Of a DNA stretch of 58,272 bases, positions 9,325 to 18,353 are shown piece after piece. The translations under genes and the position numbers were made by a program. This DNA is from Pedobacter sp. ASV12 (lineage in GTDB: Bacteria; Bacteroidota; Bacteroidia; Sphingobacteriales; Sphingobacteriaceae), in assembly GCF_016429155.1 (NCBI RefSeq), contig NZ_JAELUC010000017.1:1-58272 (forward strand). The letters run 5' to 3'. The first letter of the stretch is position 1. Every line of letters begins with the position of its first letter. Under the pieces are notes generated by a model, which was given only the letters and a program-made list of their open reading frames with translations, had not been told where the DNA came from and searched no databases.

Positions 9325-12279
9325 CTATTTTTTCTTTTCGTCTTTCGACAAGTCGATTACGATAGGGGTTGAGATACACAATGAAGAGTAAGTACCGATG
9401 ATACGTCCGATTAACAAGGCAAAGATAAAGCCACGGATGCTATCGCCACCAAAGATGAAGATCACCATCAATACGAAGAATACCGTTAATGAGGTTAGGA
9501 TGGTACGGCTCAAGGTGCTGTTCAATGCAAAGTTGATCAAGTTATTGCGTTCTTCGCCATATACATCGGCTTTGCCGGTTTCGCCCAATTTCTCGCGGAT
9601 ACGGTCGAATACGACCACGGTTTCTGTCATGGTATAACCCATTACCGTTAAAATGGCGGCAATGAAATCCTGTCCAATTTCTAATGGGAAAGGCAACACG
9701 CCATCTAAAATGGTGTAGAACGAAAGTACCAACAATACGTCGTGGAACAAGGCGATAACCGCACCCAAACCATATTGCCATTTTTTGAAACGTACCAAGA
9801 TGTAGATAAACATCACGATACAAGAGAACAAGATTGCACCGTATGCACCATAAATGATGTCGCTGGCAATAGTAGGGGTTACTTTTTGCGAGCTTTCGAT
9901 GCTATATTTCGCGCCTAGTTCGTCTAACCCTTTTCTCAAAGCGGTTTCAACTACTTTATCGGCATTCTGGTCTTGGTCGTTGATATGGAAAGGCGTAGTA
10001 ATTTTTAACGAGTTATCCGTTCCGGCTGTCTTTACCAAGGCTTCTTCGCCATCGAAATTAGCCGAAAGCTTTTTGGCTACATCTTCGGTGTTCATGGCTT
10101 TGTCGAACTTCACCATGTAGGTTCTGCCGCCTTTAAAATCAACACCCAGGTGCAGGCCGCCATTTTTTACATAGAAACCGATACCGGCCAAAATGATAAG
10201 CGACGAAATCACATAATAAAGCTTTCTACGGCCAACAAAGTTGAAGGCAATGTTTTTGAATGCGTTTCTGGTTACGCTGTTATCGAAAGAAATTGACGAT
10301 TTTTTGTTCAGCAAACCTTCAAAAATTACGCGGGAGATTGCTACTGCAGCGAATAATGAAGTTACGATACCCACCATTAAGGTTACGGCAAAACCACGAA
10401 CCGGTCCAGTACCGAAAATGGCCAGGATAAATCCAAGGATAAACAAGGTAACGTTCGAGTCGATGATAGACGACATGGCGTGCTTAAAGCCTTCTCTAAT
10501 GGCTACGGCAGTGCTCTTGCCATGCGCCAGCTCTTCACGTACACGCTCGAAGATCAAGATGTTCGCATCTACCGATAAACCGATGGTTAATACGATACCA
10601 GCAATACCTGGAAGGGTTAATACCGCATGGAAGGCGGCCAATATACCCATGATAAAGAACAAGTTGATGACCAAGGCCAAGTTGGCTACCCAACCTGCTT
10701 TGTTGTAGTACATGGCCATAAAGGCTAAGATTACAATAAAGGCAATGATGAATGAAGCCAGACCACTGTTGATTGCTTGTTGACCCAATGATGGACCTAC
10801 CACGAAATCTGAAACGATTTTGGCAGGAGCAGGCAATTTACCGGCCTTTAAAATGTTGGCCAAGTCTTTGGTGTCTTCTTGCGTAAAGCTTCCAGAGATA
10901 GAAGAAACGCCGTTAGGGATTTCGTTCTGTACGGTAGGCGCTGAATATACGGTATTGTCTAATACAATGGCAATGGCTTTTTTGTTGTTTGGATCGGCTG
11001 CGGCATCGGCAGTGATCTTTTTCCATTTGGTAGCACCTTCAGAAGTCATGAACATGGTTACCTCTGGTCTGTTTTGCTGATCGAAATCGGCACGGGCGTT
11101 GGCAATCGCATCGCCACCCAAATCAGGTTTTCCGTCTAAAGAAGTTACTTTGATGGCATAAAGTTCGAATAGTTTGGTGCCAGTTCTAGGCTTGGCACTC
11201 CACATGAACTTCATATTGCCAGGAATAATCGGCTTTACTTCGGCTTTGGCAAAGAAGGCATTTACTTTGGCCGTGTCTTTTTGCATGGCAATACCTACTA
11301 CGGCTCCAGGAATCAACGACATCTGACCAGCTTCGTTAGGCGCAATTGCAGGTTGCAATAGGGCAAACAAAGGGTTCTTTTTGGCTTCGTTAAGGACTTT
11401 GGTTGCTTTAGAAGTATCAGCAGTGTTGCCTTTAGTGGTTAAACCAGCCAATTTACCGCCTTTTTTGGTGGTATCGCCAGCAACTGCAGGCGTAGTGGCT
11501 ACGGTATCTTTAACGCCAGCAGCCAAGGTTTTGTTGATGTTGTCCAAAACGCCATAAGTTTCATCGTTTTGGTAAACTTGCCAGAACTGCAATTCGGCCG
11601 AGCCTTGCAATAGCTTGCGTACACGCTCTTTGTCTTGGATGCCCGGCATCTCGATGAAGATACGGTTTGAGCCTTCCTGCTTCTGCATGTTCGGACTTAC
11701 CACGCCAAAACCATCAATACGGCTACGCAAGATAATGAACGAACGGTCGATGGCACTGTTGGCTTCTTTAGACAAGTAGTTTTTTACTTCAGAATTGCTC
11801 GAGTTGCTTTTTAAAACGGTCGAATTATCTTGGTTGGCAAAGAAATCGGCCAATTTTCCGTTAGGTACAAGTTTTTCGTATTCGTTAACAAACAAAGAGA
11901 TGAAATCTTTTCCACCAGTGTTCATTTGTTGCTGTGCATTTTTCAATGCCTCGTTAAAGTTGGCATCGGTAGGATTGCCCGCTAAAGATTTGGTCAGCTC
12001 TGCCAACGAAATCTCCATGGTCACGTTCATACCACCTTTCAAGTCGAGGCCAAGGTTGATTTCCTTGCTTTTTACTTGTTGATAGGTTAGGCCTAAACCG
12101 GGATAAACCGGAACGGTAGCCATCGAATCTAAATAGGCTTTCTCCTTAACGGCATCGCCTTTGGCATACTCTTTGGCTTTTTTCTCTACATTATAAGTAA
12201 CTAGATTAAACGAAAGTGAATACAGACAGACAATACCCAATAGTATTGCCATAAATTTAATAAAACCTTTACCTTGCAT
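9325..12279 (-). CDS. secDF: Protein translocase SecDF, fused
   Basis: 984 residues, a natural SecD-SecF fusion of the kind usual in Bacteroidota. SecDF uses the proton gradient to pull proteins through SecYEG from the periplasmic side. The N-terminal helix is followed by INLGLDLKGGMNV, the P1 head with a Thr/Ala/Lys-rich low-complexity insertion at about 252-300, SecD membrane helices with LPGIAGIVLTIGLSVDANILIFERVREEL, then the SecF half starting with a helix and LGVDFKGGRTYMVKF, and VMGYTMTETVVVFDRIREKLGE. The gene stands alone and ends at a strong terminator. Confidence 0.97.
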   Translation of the reverse strand: MQGKGFIKFMAILLGIVCLYSLSFNLVTYNVEKKAKEYAKGDAVKEKAYLDSMATVPVYPGLGLTYQQVKSKEINLGLDLKGGMNVTMEISLAELTKSLAGNPTDANFNEALKNAQQQMNTGGKDFISLFVNEYEKLVPNGKLADFFANQDNSTVLKSNSSNSEVKNYLSKEANSAIDRSFIILRSRIDGFGVVSPNMQKQEGSNRIFIEMPGIQDKERVRKLLQGSAELQFWQVYQNDETYGVLDNINKTLAAGVKDTVATTPAVAGDTTKKGGKLAGLTTKGNTADTSKATKVLNEAKKNPLFALLQPAIAPNEAGQMSLIPGAVVGIAMQKDTAKVNAFFAKAEVKPIIPGNMKFMWSAKPRTGTKLFELYAIKVTSLDGKPDLGGDAIANARADFDQQNRPEVTMFMTSEGATKWKKITADAAADPNNKKAIAIVLDNTVYSAPTVQNEIPNGVSSISGSFTQEDTKDLANILKAGKLPAPAKIVSDFVVGPSLGQQAINSGLASFIIAFIVILAFMAMYYNKAGWVANLALVINLFFIMGILAAFHAVLTLPGIAGIVLTIGLSVDANILIFERVREELAHGKSTAVAIREGFKHAMSSIIDSNVTLFILGFILAIFGTGPVRGFAVTLMVGIVTSLFAAVAISRVIFEGLLNKKSSISFDNSVTRNAFKNIAFNFVGRRKLYYVISSLIILAGIGFYVKNGGLHLGVDFKGGRTYMVKFDKAMNTEDVAKKLSANFDGEEALVKTAGTDNSLKITTPFHINDQDQNADKVVETALRKGLDELGAKYSIESSQKVTPTIASDIIYGAYGAILFSCIVMFIYILVRFKKWQYGLGAVIALFHDVLLVLSFYTILDGVLPFPLEIGQDFIAAILTVMGYTMTETVVVFDRIREKLGETGKADVYGEERNNLINFALNSTLSRTILTSLTVFFVLMVIFIFGGDSIRGFIFALLIGRIIGTYSSLCISTPIVIDLSKDEKKK

Positions 12280-12397
12280 TTGTTTGACTTTTGTATATAA
12301 TTTTTTCTATAGTATGCTGTTTTTAAACAAGTCGGCAAATCTAATTATTTTTTTAAATAATAGGACTTCTTATTGTAATTTTATTAAGGAAGCTTGG

Positions 12398-12883
12398 CTA
12401 TAGGCGTTGCAACGTTGAAAAAGTATAGCCTAAGGCGTTTTTTTCGTCGGGCGCGTAGCTTTCTTTCTCGGTTTCAACCCATTCGTTGGTATTGATTTCG
12501 GGGAAAAAGGCATCGGCCTCAAAAGATTGGTGCACCGTAGTCAGGTAAATTTTTTGTGTCAAAGGCAAAGCCGTTTTATAGATTTCGGCACCGCCAATTA
12601 GAAATACTTCGTTTTCGGCTTTGCACAGGGCAATGGCTTCGGTCAGGCTGTTTACCACTTCTACACCCTCCAGCGACAAGCCCTTTTGGCGGGTAATTAC
12701 AATGTTGCGCCTGTTGGGCAAGGGCTTGCCGATCGAATCGTAGGTTTTGCGGCCCATAATAACGGTATGCCCCGAAGTAATTTGTTTAAAATGTTTGAGG
12801 TCGGCCGGCAAATGCCACAGCAACTGGTTGTTTTTGCCGATGGCATGGTTTTCGGCAATGGCTACAACGATTGATATAATCAT
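12398..12883 (-). CDS. folA: Dihydrofolate reductase
   Basis: 161 residues, family length. It reduces dihydrofolate to tetrahydrofolate with NADPH, regenerating the cofactor used by ThyA nearby. IISIVVAIAENHAIGKNNQLLWHLPADLKHFK carries the catalytic acid D28 (split here for reading: GKNNQLLWHLPADLKHF), VIMGRKTYDSIGKPLPNR binds NADPH, and VFLIGGAEIYKTALP is the GGxxxY motif. The second half is ordinary. Its own promoter is visible upstream (12930-12959). Confidence 0.97.
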   Translation of the reverse strand: MIISIVVAIAENHAIGKNNQLLWHLPADLKHFKQITSGHTVIMGRKTYDSIGKPLPNRRNIVITRQKGLSLEGVEVVNSLTEAIALCKAENEVFLIGGAEIYKTALPLTQKIYLTTVHQSFEADAFFPEINTNEWVETEKESYAPDEKNALGYTFSTLQRL

Positions 12884-12929
12884 TAGTTTATTTAGAGGTT
12901 GACTGATTGGTATAATTTAGTTATACACA

Positions 12930-12959
12930 CAAAGGTAGGGCTACAAATGAGTTGGCAAA
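12930..12959 (-). promoter_or_regulatory. Promoter of folA
   Basis: On the minus strand a -33 TTTG (plus 12956-12959) is followed after 18 bases by TACCTTTG (plus 12930-12937), a match to the Bacteroidota -7 consensus TAnnTTTG. The predicted start leaves a leader of about 40 bases before the ATG at 12883. Confidence 0.6.
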
Positions 12960-13329
12960 AACTTATTTCCCAACATGCCAATTTAACTTTAATCGATAGT
13001 CTGAGATTTACCTTTGTCAAAGGGCCAGTCCTTTCTCCTTAGATGAGAAAGGACCAAAGAATCAAGGCTTCAAATCTTTGTTGCAATAGCTAAACCTACG
13101 CCTGATGATGCAAGGCCAAGCCGTGTTTATGGTGGTGCTTATATGTTGGCCATACACCACTTTTGCGCCCTTGCTTGTTATTGCAAGATGAAAGTGAGTG
13201 CAATGCTTCGGTTTGCTCTCGCTTCCAAAGTTTTGTAGGCCAAATAACATTAGCCATTCCCCTCCCTTTTGGAGGGGTGCCTGAAAGGCGGGGTGGTTAA
13301 AACTTAGAATAACTCTTGCTAAAAGTTAC
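12960..13329. repeat. Dispersed palindromic repeats between thyA and folA
   Basis: No credible gene. At 13028-13054 there is a perfect 10-bp hairpin (GTCCTTTCTC / GAGAAAGGAC). At 13254-13296 a second unit contains CCCCTCC/GGAGGGG (13259-13277) followed by GCCTGAAAGGC (13279-13289), with flanking CCA/TGG able to close it. Both resemble repetitive extragenic palindromes I associate with Bacteroidota genomes. The 62-codon minus-strand frame at 13062-13250 lies inside this region and is judged part of the repeat. Confidence 0.65.
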
Positions 13330-14124
13330 CTAGACCGCCACAACGCCTTTAATATGTGGATGCGGATCGTAGTCTTTTAAGGTAAAGTCTTCGTATTTGA
13401 AATCGAAAATGTTTTTAACGGCTGGGTTGATTTCCATGGTTGGCAGTGGTCTAGGATCTCTGCTTAGTTGCAACTTGGCCTGCTCAATATGATTGTTGTA
13501 TAAGTGGGCATCGCCGAGGGTATGGATAAAATCGCCGTACTGCAGGCCACATACCTGAGCCACCATCATGGTTAATAGGGCATAGGAAGCAATGTTGAAA
13601 GGCACGCCCAAGAAAATATCGGCGCTGCGCTGGTACAGTTGGCAACTCAGCTTGCCTTCGGCCACATAAAACTGAAAAAAGGCATGGCAAGGCGGCAAAG
13701 CCATGTTTTCTACTTCAGCCACGTTCCACGCCGATACAATGATCCTGCGCGAATCGGGGTTGTTTTTAATCATGTTCACGATCTGGCTGATTTGGTCGGT
13801 CTTTTCGCCGTTGGGCTTAGGCCACGAGCGCCATTGCGAGCCATAAACCGGACCCAAATTGCCTGCCTCATCGGCCCATTCGTCCCATATCCTTACACCG
13901 TTGTCTTTAAGGTATTTGATGTTGGTATCGCCACTCAAAAACCAGATGAGTTCGTGAATGATAGATTTGAGGTGCAGCTTTTTGGTGGTTACCATCGGAA
14001 AGCCCTCTTGAAGGTTAAAGCGCATCTGATAGCCGAAAACGCTAATGGTGCCCGTGCCTGTACGGTCGTGCTTTTGCGTGCCGTGGTCGAGCACGTGCTG
14101 CATCAAATCTAAATACTGTTTCAT
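13330..14124 (-). CDS. thyA: Thymidylate synthase
   Basis: 264 residues, the same length as E. coli ThyA. It methylates dUMP to dTMP using methylene-tetrahydrofolate, producing the dihydrofolate recycled by FolA. The catalytic cysteine is C146 in [19 protein letters not shown] (Arg phosphate-binding), the SWNV-like segment [11 protein letters not shown], and [22 protein letters not shown] are all present. The gene lies upstream of folA on the same strand, but 446 bases of repeats separate them, so a common transcript is uncertain. TAACTTTG at plus 14131-14138 is a possible -7 element. Confidence 0.98.
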   Translation of the reverse strand: MKQYLDLMQHVLDHGTQKHDRTGTGTISVFGYQMRFNLQEGFPMVTTKKLHLKSIIHELIWFLSGDTNIKYLKDNGVRIWDEWADEAGNLGPVYGSQWRSWPKPNGEKTDQISQIVNMIKNNPDSRRIIVSAWNVAEVENMALPPCHAFFQFYVAEGKLSCQLYQRSADIFLGVPFNIASYALLTMMVAQVCGLQYGDFIHTLGDAHLYNNHIEQAKLQLSRDPRPLPTMEINPAVKNIFDFKYEDFTLKDYDPHPHIKGVVAV

Positions 14125-14234
14125 AAGCTACAAAGTTAAGCAATTTAAGAGCCTTTGTGCCTGAGGTTTTTTTAAACATTGGGCCGTTTTTCCAATTCGC
14201 GAAAAAATAAATTAGCTTTGGCTGTTAAATAACC

Positions 14235-14825
14235 ATGATTATGCTTAAAAATGTAGTGCTTTCTTTTGTGGGCTTGTTGTTGGCTTCGGGTGTTTTTGCA
14301 CAATCGCCAAAAGCATTGCAGCTATCTGATGCCGCCTTGGCGCTCACCAAGCAAAAAGTGGTTTACGATCCGGCTTATTTTAAAATTCCTTATCCCAATG
14401 GCGATGTGCCTGCCGGAAAAGGCGTATGCACGGATGTGGTTATTAGGGCTTACCGTACTTTGGGCACCGACCTGCAAAAGGAGGTACACGAGGATATGAA
14501 GCGCAATTTTAAGCTTTATCCCAAAAATTGGGGCCGTAAGCAACCCGATCCGAATATCGATCATCGCAGGGTATACAACCTGATGGTGTTTTTTGCCAGA
14601 AAAGGCACAAAACTGGATTTGAGCAAAAAAACGGAAGACTACAAGCCTGGCGACCTGGTATGCTGGAACCTGAGTGGCAATATTTCGCATATCGGATTGG
14701 TGGTCAATAAAAAATCGGCCGATAACAAAAGATACCTCGTTGTACACAATATTGGCAACGGACAGGAGCTCTCCGACTGCTTGTTTTCTTGGAAAATCAT
14801 TGGTCATTACCGGTATAAAATCTAG
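14235..14825 (+). CDS. Secreted DUF1287 protein (NlpC/P60-like fold)
   Basis: 196 residues with a signal peptide ending near FAQ. The DUF1287 pattern is clear: Y-P-N-GDVP-GKGVCTDVVIRAYR with C65 as likely nucleophile, IDHRRVYNLMVFFARKG, YKPGDLVCWNLSGN and SHIGLVVNKK with the probable catalytic His. This layout (Cys in a helix, later His in a strand) matches NlpC/P60-like cysteine hydrolases, so a cell-wall peptide or amide substrate is plausible but not proven. ATG at 14235 or 14241 are both possible; TAGCTTTG at 14213-14220 is a likely -7 element. Confidence 0.85.
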   Translation: MIMLKNVVLSFVGLLLASGVFAQSPKALQLSDAALALTKQKVVYDPAYFKIPYPNGDVPAGKGVCTDVVIRAYRTLGTDLQKEVHEDMKRNFKLYPKNWGRKQPDPNIDHRRVYNLMVFFARKGTKLDLSKKTEDYKPGDLVCWNLSGNISHIGLVVNKKSADNKRYLVVHNIGNGQELSDCLFSWKIIGHYRYKI

Positions 14826-14882
14826 GTGGATAAGAATCGTTATTTTTGCCAGGCAACCATTAATCTCAAATCGTCAATTTAA

Positions 14883-15686
14883 ATGCTCGCTTTTGCCAAT
14901 GCCAAAATCAATTTAGGACTGTTGCTTGCCGAAAAGAGAAGCGATGGCTACCATAACCTGCAAACCGTTTTTTATCCGGTTAAGCTGTATGATTCGGTAG
15001 AACTGGTGGATGCCGCAACAACTTTTTGTACGGTTAAGGGAATTGACATACCCGGTGACGCACAAGATAACCTTTGTGTGAAGGCTTTTAAGCAACTACA
15101 GGCCGATTTCGGCTTGCCTAACCAACAAATCGTGTTGCTGAAGCACATACCTGTTGGTGCAGGCCTCGGTGGTGGTTCGGCCGATGCGGCTTTCCTGATC
15201 AAGCTGGCGAACGAAAAGTTTAAACTGGGCTTAAGTACTGCAAAAATGGAGGGTTATGCGCGCGCCTTGGGCGCCGATTGTGCTTTCTTTATTGCGAATA
15301 AGCCGGTTTATGCCACTGAAAAGGGCGATTGCTTCGAGGCGCTCGAAATGGATCTTTCCAAGTATTTTATAGTGCTGGTTAAACCGCCGGTACATGTTTC
15401 TACCGCCGAAGCCTACCGCAACGCAAGCGTAAAGCAGCCTGCGGTTTCGCTCAAAGAATTGATAAATTTGCCTATAAGCCAGTGGAAAGAGAAGATATTT
15501 AACGGTTTTGAGGCCACTGTTTTTGCGCAGTATCCGCAAATTGACGAAATAAAAACAAAGCTTTACGCCGCAGGTGCTACATTTGCGCTGATGAGCGGCA
15601 GCGGTTCATCGGTTTTCGCAATTTTTAAACAACCGGTTTCCCTGCCCGAACTTGAAAAAGAGAATCTGGTGTTTTATGACATTTGA
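14883..15686 (+). CDS. ispE: 4-diphosphocytidyl-2-C-methyl-D-erythritol kinase
   Basis: 267 residues. GHMP kinase of the MEP isoprenoid pathway, phosphorylating CDP-ME at the 2-hydroxyl. FANAKINLGL at the N-terminus with the substrate Lys, SDGYHNLQTVFYPV, the ATP loop PVGAGLGGGSADAAF at 90-104, ALGADCAFFI with the catalytic Asp, and the GHMP C-terminal glycine motif FALMSGSGSSVFAIF. TATTTTTG at 14841-14848 may be its -7 element. A stretch of 7-bp periodic repeats follows the stop. Confidence 0.96.
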   Translation: MLAFANAKINLGLLLAEKRSDGYHNLQTVFYPVKLYDSVELVDAATTFCTVKGIDIPGDAQDNLCVKAFKQLQADFGLPNQQIVLLKHIPVGAGLGGGSADAAFLIKLANEKFKLGLSTAKMEGYARALGADCAFFIANKPVYATEKGDCFEALEMDLSKYFIVLVKPPVHVSTAEAYRNASVKQPAVSLKELINLPISQWKEKIFNGFEATVFAQYPQIDEIKTKLYAAGATFALMSGSGSSVFAIFKQPVSLPELEKENLVFYDI

Positions 15687-15702
15687 TAGAAGTGGAAGGT
15701 AG

Positions 15703-15764
15703 AAAGTTGAAAGTTGAAAGTGAGAGAAGTGATGAAAACTGCCAACTGGTAACTGAAAACTAAC
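15703..15764. repeat. Heptanucleotide-periodic repeats between ispE and the OsmC gene
   Basis: Two adjoining arrays with exact 7-base period: AAAGTTG, AAAGTTG, AAAGTGA at 15703-15723, then AACTGCC, AACTGGT, AACTGAA, AACTAAC at 15737-15764. The first four bases of each unit are constant within an array and the last three vary. Confidence 0.8.
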
Positions 15765-15785
15765 ACCGGCAACTAAATAAACAAT

Positions 15786-16199
15786 ATGGAAATTAATCTC
15801 AGCCGCAAAAGCGGGAAATTCAATTTTGAAGCCGTCAACGAAAGCGGATTTACAGTGCAATTAGATGCCAAGCCAGCCATAGGTGGCGAAGGCAAGGGTT
15901 TTAGACCCATGGAAACCCTTTTGGTTGGATTGGGTGGTTGCAGCGGTATCGACATCGTCAATGTGCTGACCAAACAAAAAGAGCCTTTAAACGACATTAA
16001 AATCAATATCAAGGCCACGCGTAAAGACGAAGAAATGCCCCCGATTTTTGATGTCATCAATATTCATTTCGACCTTTATGGCCATTTAAGCGTGGCCAAG
16101 GTAGAAAGAGCCATCCAAATGACTTTTGATAAATACTGTTCGGTTTCCAATATCCTGGGCCGTTCGGCAACCATTAATTTTACCTACGCCATTAAATAA
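15786..16199 (+). CDS. OsmC/Ohr-family protein
   Basis: 137 residues. OsmC-like fold with its two redox cysteines: C52 in VGLGGCSGIDIV and C118 in FDKYCSVSN. The family reduces organic hydroperoxides using thiols. GFRPMETLLVGLGGCSG is the classic central helix, and the Glu/Arg environment fits. This member is of the short YhfA-type branch, whose physiological substrate is unclear. It is followed after 50 bases by the sulfhydrylase. Confidence 0.9.
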   Translation: MEINLSRKSGKFNFEAVNESGFTVQLDAKPAIGGEGKGFRPMETLLVGLGGCSGIDIVNVLTKQKEPLNDIKINIKATRKDEEMPPIFDVINIHFDLYGHLSVAKVERAIQMTFDKYCSVSNILGRSATINFTYAIK

Positions 16200-16220
16200 A
16201 GCCGCGGCATCGCTATCCGC

Positions 16221-16248
16221 AATACTCATTACCCAATACTCACTACCC
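16221..16248. repeat. Heptanucleotide array ending at the sulfhydrylase start codon
   Basis: AATACTC, ATTACCC, AATACTC, ACTACCC: four 7-base units forming a 14-bp repeat twice, ending one base before the ATG at 16250. It occupies the whole ribosome-binding area. Confidence 0.8.
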
Positions 16249-16249
16249 C

Positions 16250-17419
16250 ATGATGAAAAACGAAAATTTTGAAACCATAGCCATCCGTACCCAAACCGAA
16301 AGAAGCAGCCACAAAGAGCATTCGGCGCCCATTTACCTCACATCGAGCTATAAATTTGACGACGCCGAAGAAATGCGCGCGCTTTTTGCCAACGAAAAAG
16401 AAGGCAACGTTTACAGCCGCTATTCGAACCCGAATACTTCAGAGTTTATCGAAAAGATGTGCCTTTTGGAAGGTGCCGAAGACGGTTTTGCCACCGCCAC
16501 AGGCATGGCAGCCATTTTTACAACTTTTGGTGCCTTTTTGAAAAATGGCGACCACATTGTTTCGAGCCGCTCGGTTTTTGGGTCGACGCATCAGTTGCTA
16601 ACCAATGTTTTCTCTAAATGGGGCGTTACCTTCGATTATGCCGATTTGGACAAGCCTGAAGATTGGGAAGCCCTGATCAAGCCCAATACCAAGATGATTT
16701 TTGTGGAGACCCCATCCAATCCGGGCATCGACATCATCGACTTGGAGTTTTTGGGTGCACTAGCCAAAAAACACAATGTATTATTGGTGGTTGATAACTG
16801 TTTTGCAACACCTTACTTGCAGCAGCCTATCAAATGGGGTGCACATATTTCCATCCATTCGGCTACCAAATACATCGACGGACAGGGTCGCGTGTTGGGT
16901 GGCATTATCTTGGGCAGCAAAGCGCTTGTGGCAGAAATTGTTGCCTTTGCCCGTCACAGTGGCCCATCGTTGTCGCCTTTTAACGCCTGGATCTTGTCAA
17001 AAAGTTTAGAAACACTTGCGGTTCGTATGGATCGCCATTGCGAAAATGCCTTGAAAGTGGCCGAATATTTAGAAAAGCACCCGCAAATCAAATTGGTAAA
17101 ATATCCGTTCCTGCCATCGCATCCGCAATACGGAATTGCCAAAAAACAGATGAAACAGGGTGGGGGCATTGTAACCATCGTGGTAAAGGGTGGCGTAGCG
17201 GGCGCGCGCAAATTTATGGACGGCTTGAAAATGTTTTCGATTTCGGCCAACTTGGCCGACACCCGGTCTATCGCTACGCATCCGGCTACCAGCACACATA
17301 GCAAGCTTACCGAAGAAGAGCGTAACATCGTGGGCATTGAGCAAGGCTCTATCCGCCTTTCGATAGGATTGGAGCATATTGACGATATCCTGGCCGATAT
17401 TGAACAGGCTTTGGCTTAG
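16250..17419 (+). CDS. metZ: Trans-sulfuration enzyme, probable O-succinylhomoserine sulfhydrylase
   Basis: 389 residues of the Cys/Met metabolism PLP family. It is expected to make homocysteine from an activated homoserine and sulfide. FETIAIRTQTERSSHKEHSAPIYLTSSY at the N-terminus (in parts), YSRYSNPNTS binding PLP phosphate, DNCFATPYLQQP, and SIHSATKYIDGQ with the PLP-lysine K207. The C-terminal FSISANLADTRSIATHPATSTHSKL and VGIEQGSIRLSIGLEHIDD are typical of MetZ-like members. Acyl donor (succinyl or acetyl) cannot be decided. Two in-frame ATGs (16250, 16253) abut the heptad array. Confidence 0.88.
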   Translation: MMKNENFETIAIRTQTERSSHKEHSAPIYLTSSYKFDDAEEMRALFANEKEGNVYSRYSNPNTSEFIEKMCLLEGAEDGFATATGMAAIFTTFGAFLKNGDHIVSSRSVFGSTHQLLTNVFSKWGVTFDYADLDKPEDWEALIKPNTKMIFVETPSNPGIDIIDLEFLGALAKKHNVLLVVDNCFATPYLQQPIKWGAHISIHSATKYIDGQGRVLGGIILGSKALVAEIVAFARHSGPSLSPFNAWILSKSLETLAVRMDRHCENALKVAEYLEKHPQIKLVKYPFLPSHPQYGIAKKQMKQGGGIVTIVVKGGVAGARKFMDGLKMFSISANLADTRSIATHPATSTHSKLTEEERNIVGIEQGSIRLSIGLEHIDDILADIEQALA

Positions 17420-17562
17420 TTCGGGTTAACGATTTCGACAAAAACGTTGTGCCGGGTTTCGATCCGGCATTTTTTATTTCATGATTTGCCTTCGGCCATA
17501 TTTTGGATTGTCGATTACGGTCAACTTTGGTGTTTTGCCTTTAGACTTTTAGCTTTGCTCGT

Positions 17563-18243
17563 ATGAACGACTGCGAATTTATCATTTCAGCACTCCAATC
17601 GCTGTCAGAGCCGGCATATCGTCAAAAAATGTTGCGTTTTGGTATCGATAATTCCAAAGCTTTGGGCGTAAGCGTGCCCAAGGTGAGGGCATTGGCCAAG
17701 CAAATCGGCAAAAACCAGGCCTTGTCGCTCGAGCTTTGGGGAACCGGAATTCATGAAGCAAGAATTTTAGCGACCATCATTGGCGAACCCAAATTGGTAA
17801 CTGAGCAACAGATAGACTGCTGGGCAAACGATTTTGCCTCTTGGGATGTATGTGACCAGGCCTGTGGCAATCTGTTCGTTAAAACCCCTTATTTCAAGCC
17901 GAAGATTTTCGAGTACAGCAGGGCTGAAAAGGAATTTGTGAAACGCACGGGCTTTGTGCTCATGGCGGCGGCGGCCGTACGCCTCAAAAAAGAACCTGAC
18001 GAAACTTTTCTGGAGTTTTTTCCAGTCATTGAACGGGAGGCCTGGGACAACCGAAATTTTGTGAAAAAAGCCATCAACTGGGCGCTGAGGCAAATCGGCA
18101 AGCGCAATGCTTTGTTGTGTGAGCAGGCCATCGTTACCGCCGAAAATATCCTTGCCCAACAAAACAAAAAAGCTAACTGGGTTGCGCTTGATGCCCTGAG
18201 AGAGTTAAGAAGTAAGGGGCCTAAGGGAGGTTTGGAGTTTTAA
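17563..18243 (+). CDS. DNA alkylation repair protein (AlkD-like HEAT repeats)
   Basis: 226 residues, all-alpha. The family (AlkC/AlkD) removes bulky or cationic alkylated bases using HEAT-like repeats without base flipping. Recognised segments: MLRFGIDNSKALGVSVPKVRALAKQIG, LWGTGIHEARILATIIGEP, WANDFASWDVCDQACGNLF and WDNRNFVKKAINWALRQIGKRN. The Trp-Asp pair (SWDVCDQ) and the later WALRQIGKRN are characteristic. Real activity on DNA lesions is inferred from the family only. Confidence 0.9.
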   Translation: MNDCEFIISALQSLSEPAYRQKMLRFGIDNSKALGVSVPKVRALAKQIGKNQALSLELWGTGIHEARILATIIGEPKLVTEQQIDCWANDFASWDVCDQACGNLFVKTPYFKPKIFEYSRAEKEFVKRTGFVLMAAAAVRLKKEPDETFLEFFPVIEREAWDNRNFVKKAINWALRQIGKRNALLCEQAIVTAENILAQQNKKANWVALDALRELRSKGPKGGLEF

Positions 18244-18269
18244 AGTTTAAAGTTGAAAGTTTAAAGTGG
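18242..18269. repeat. Heptanucleotide array after the AlkD-like gene
   Basis: AAAGTTT, AAAGTTG, AAAGTTT, AAAGTGG in exact 7-base phase, overlapping the stop of the preceding gene. It is the same AAAGTTK unit as at 15703. Confidence 0.8.
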
Positions 18270-18353
18270 TGAGTTGGGGGTTAAAGGGGGGCATCGCCTT
18301 TAAATTTCAAATAGGTAAGCCCATCCTTAAACATCAACCATTGGCCAAAAGAA

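Noticed and set aside
13062..13250. 62-codon minus-strand frame between thyA and folA
   Set aside because: It lies within the palindromic repeat region, has odd composition and no start context; best seen as a by-product of the dispersed repeat.
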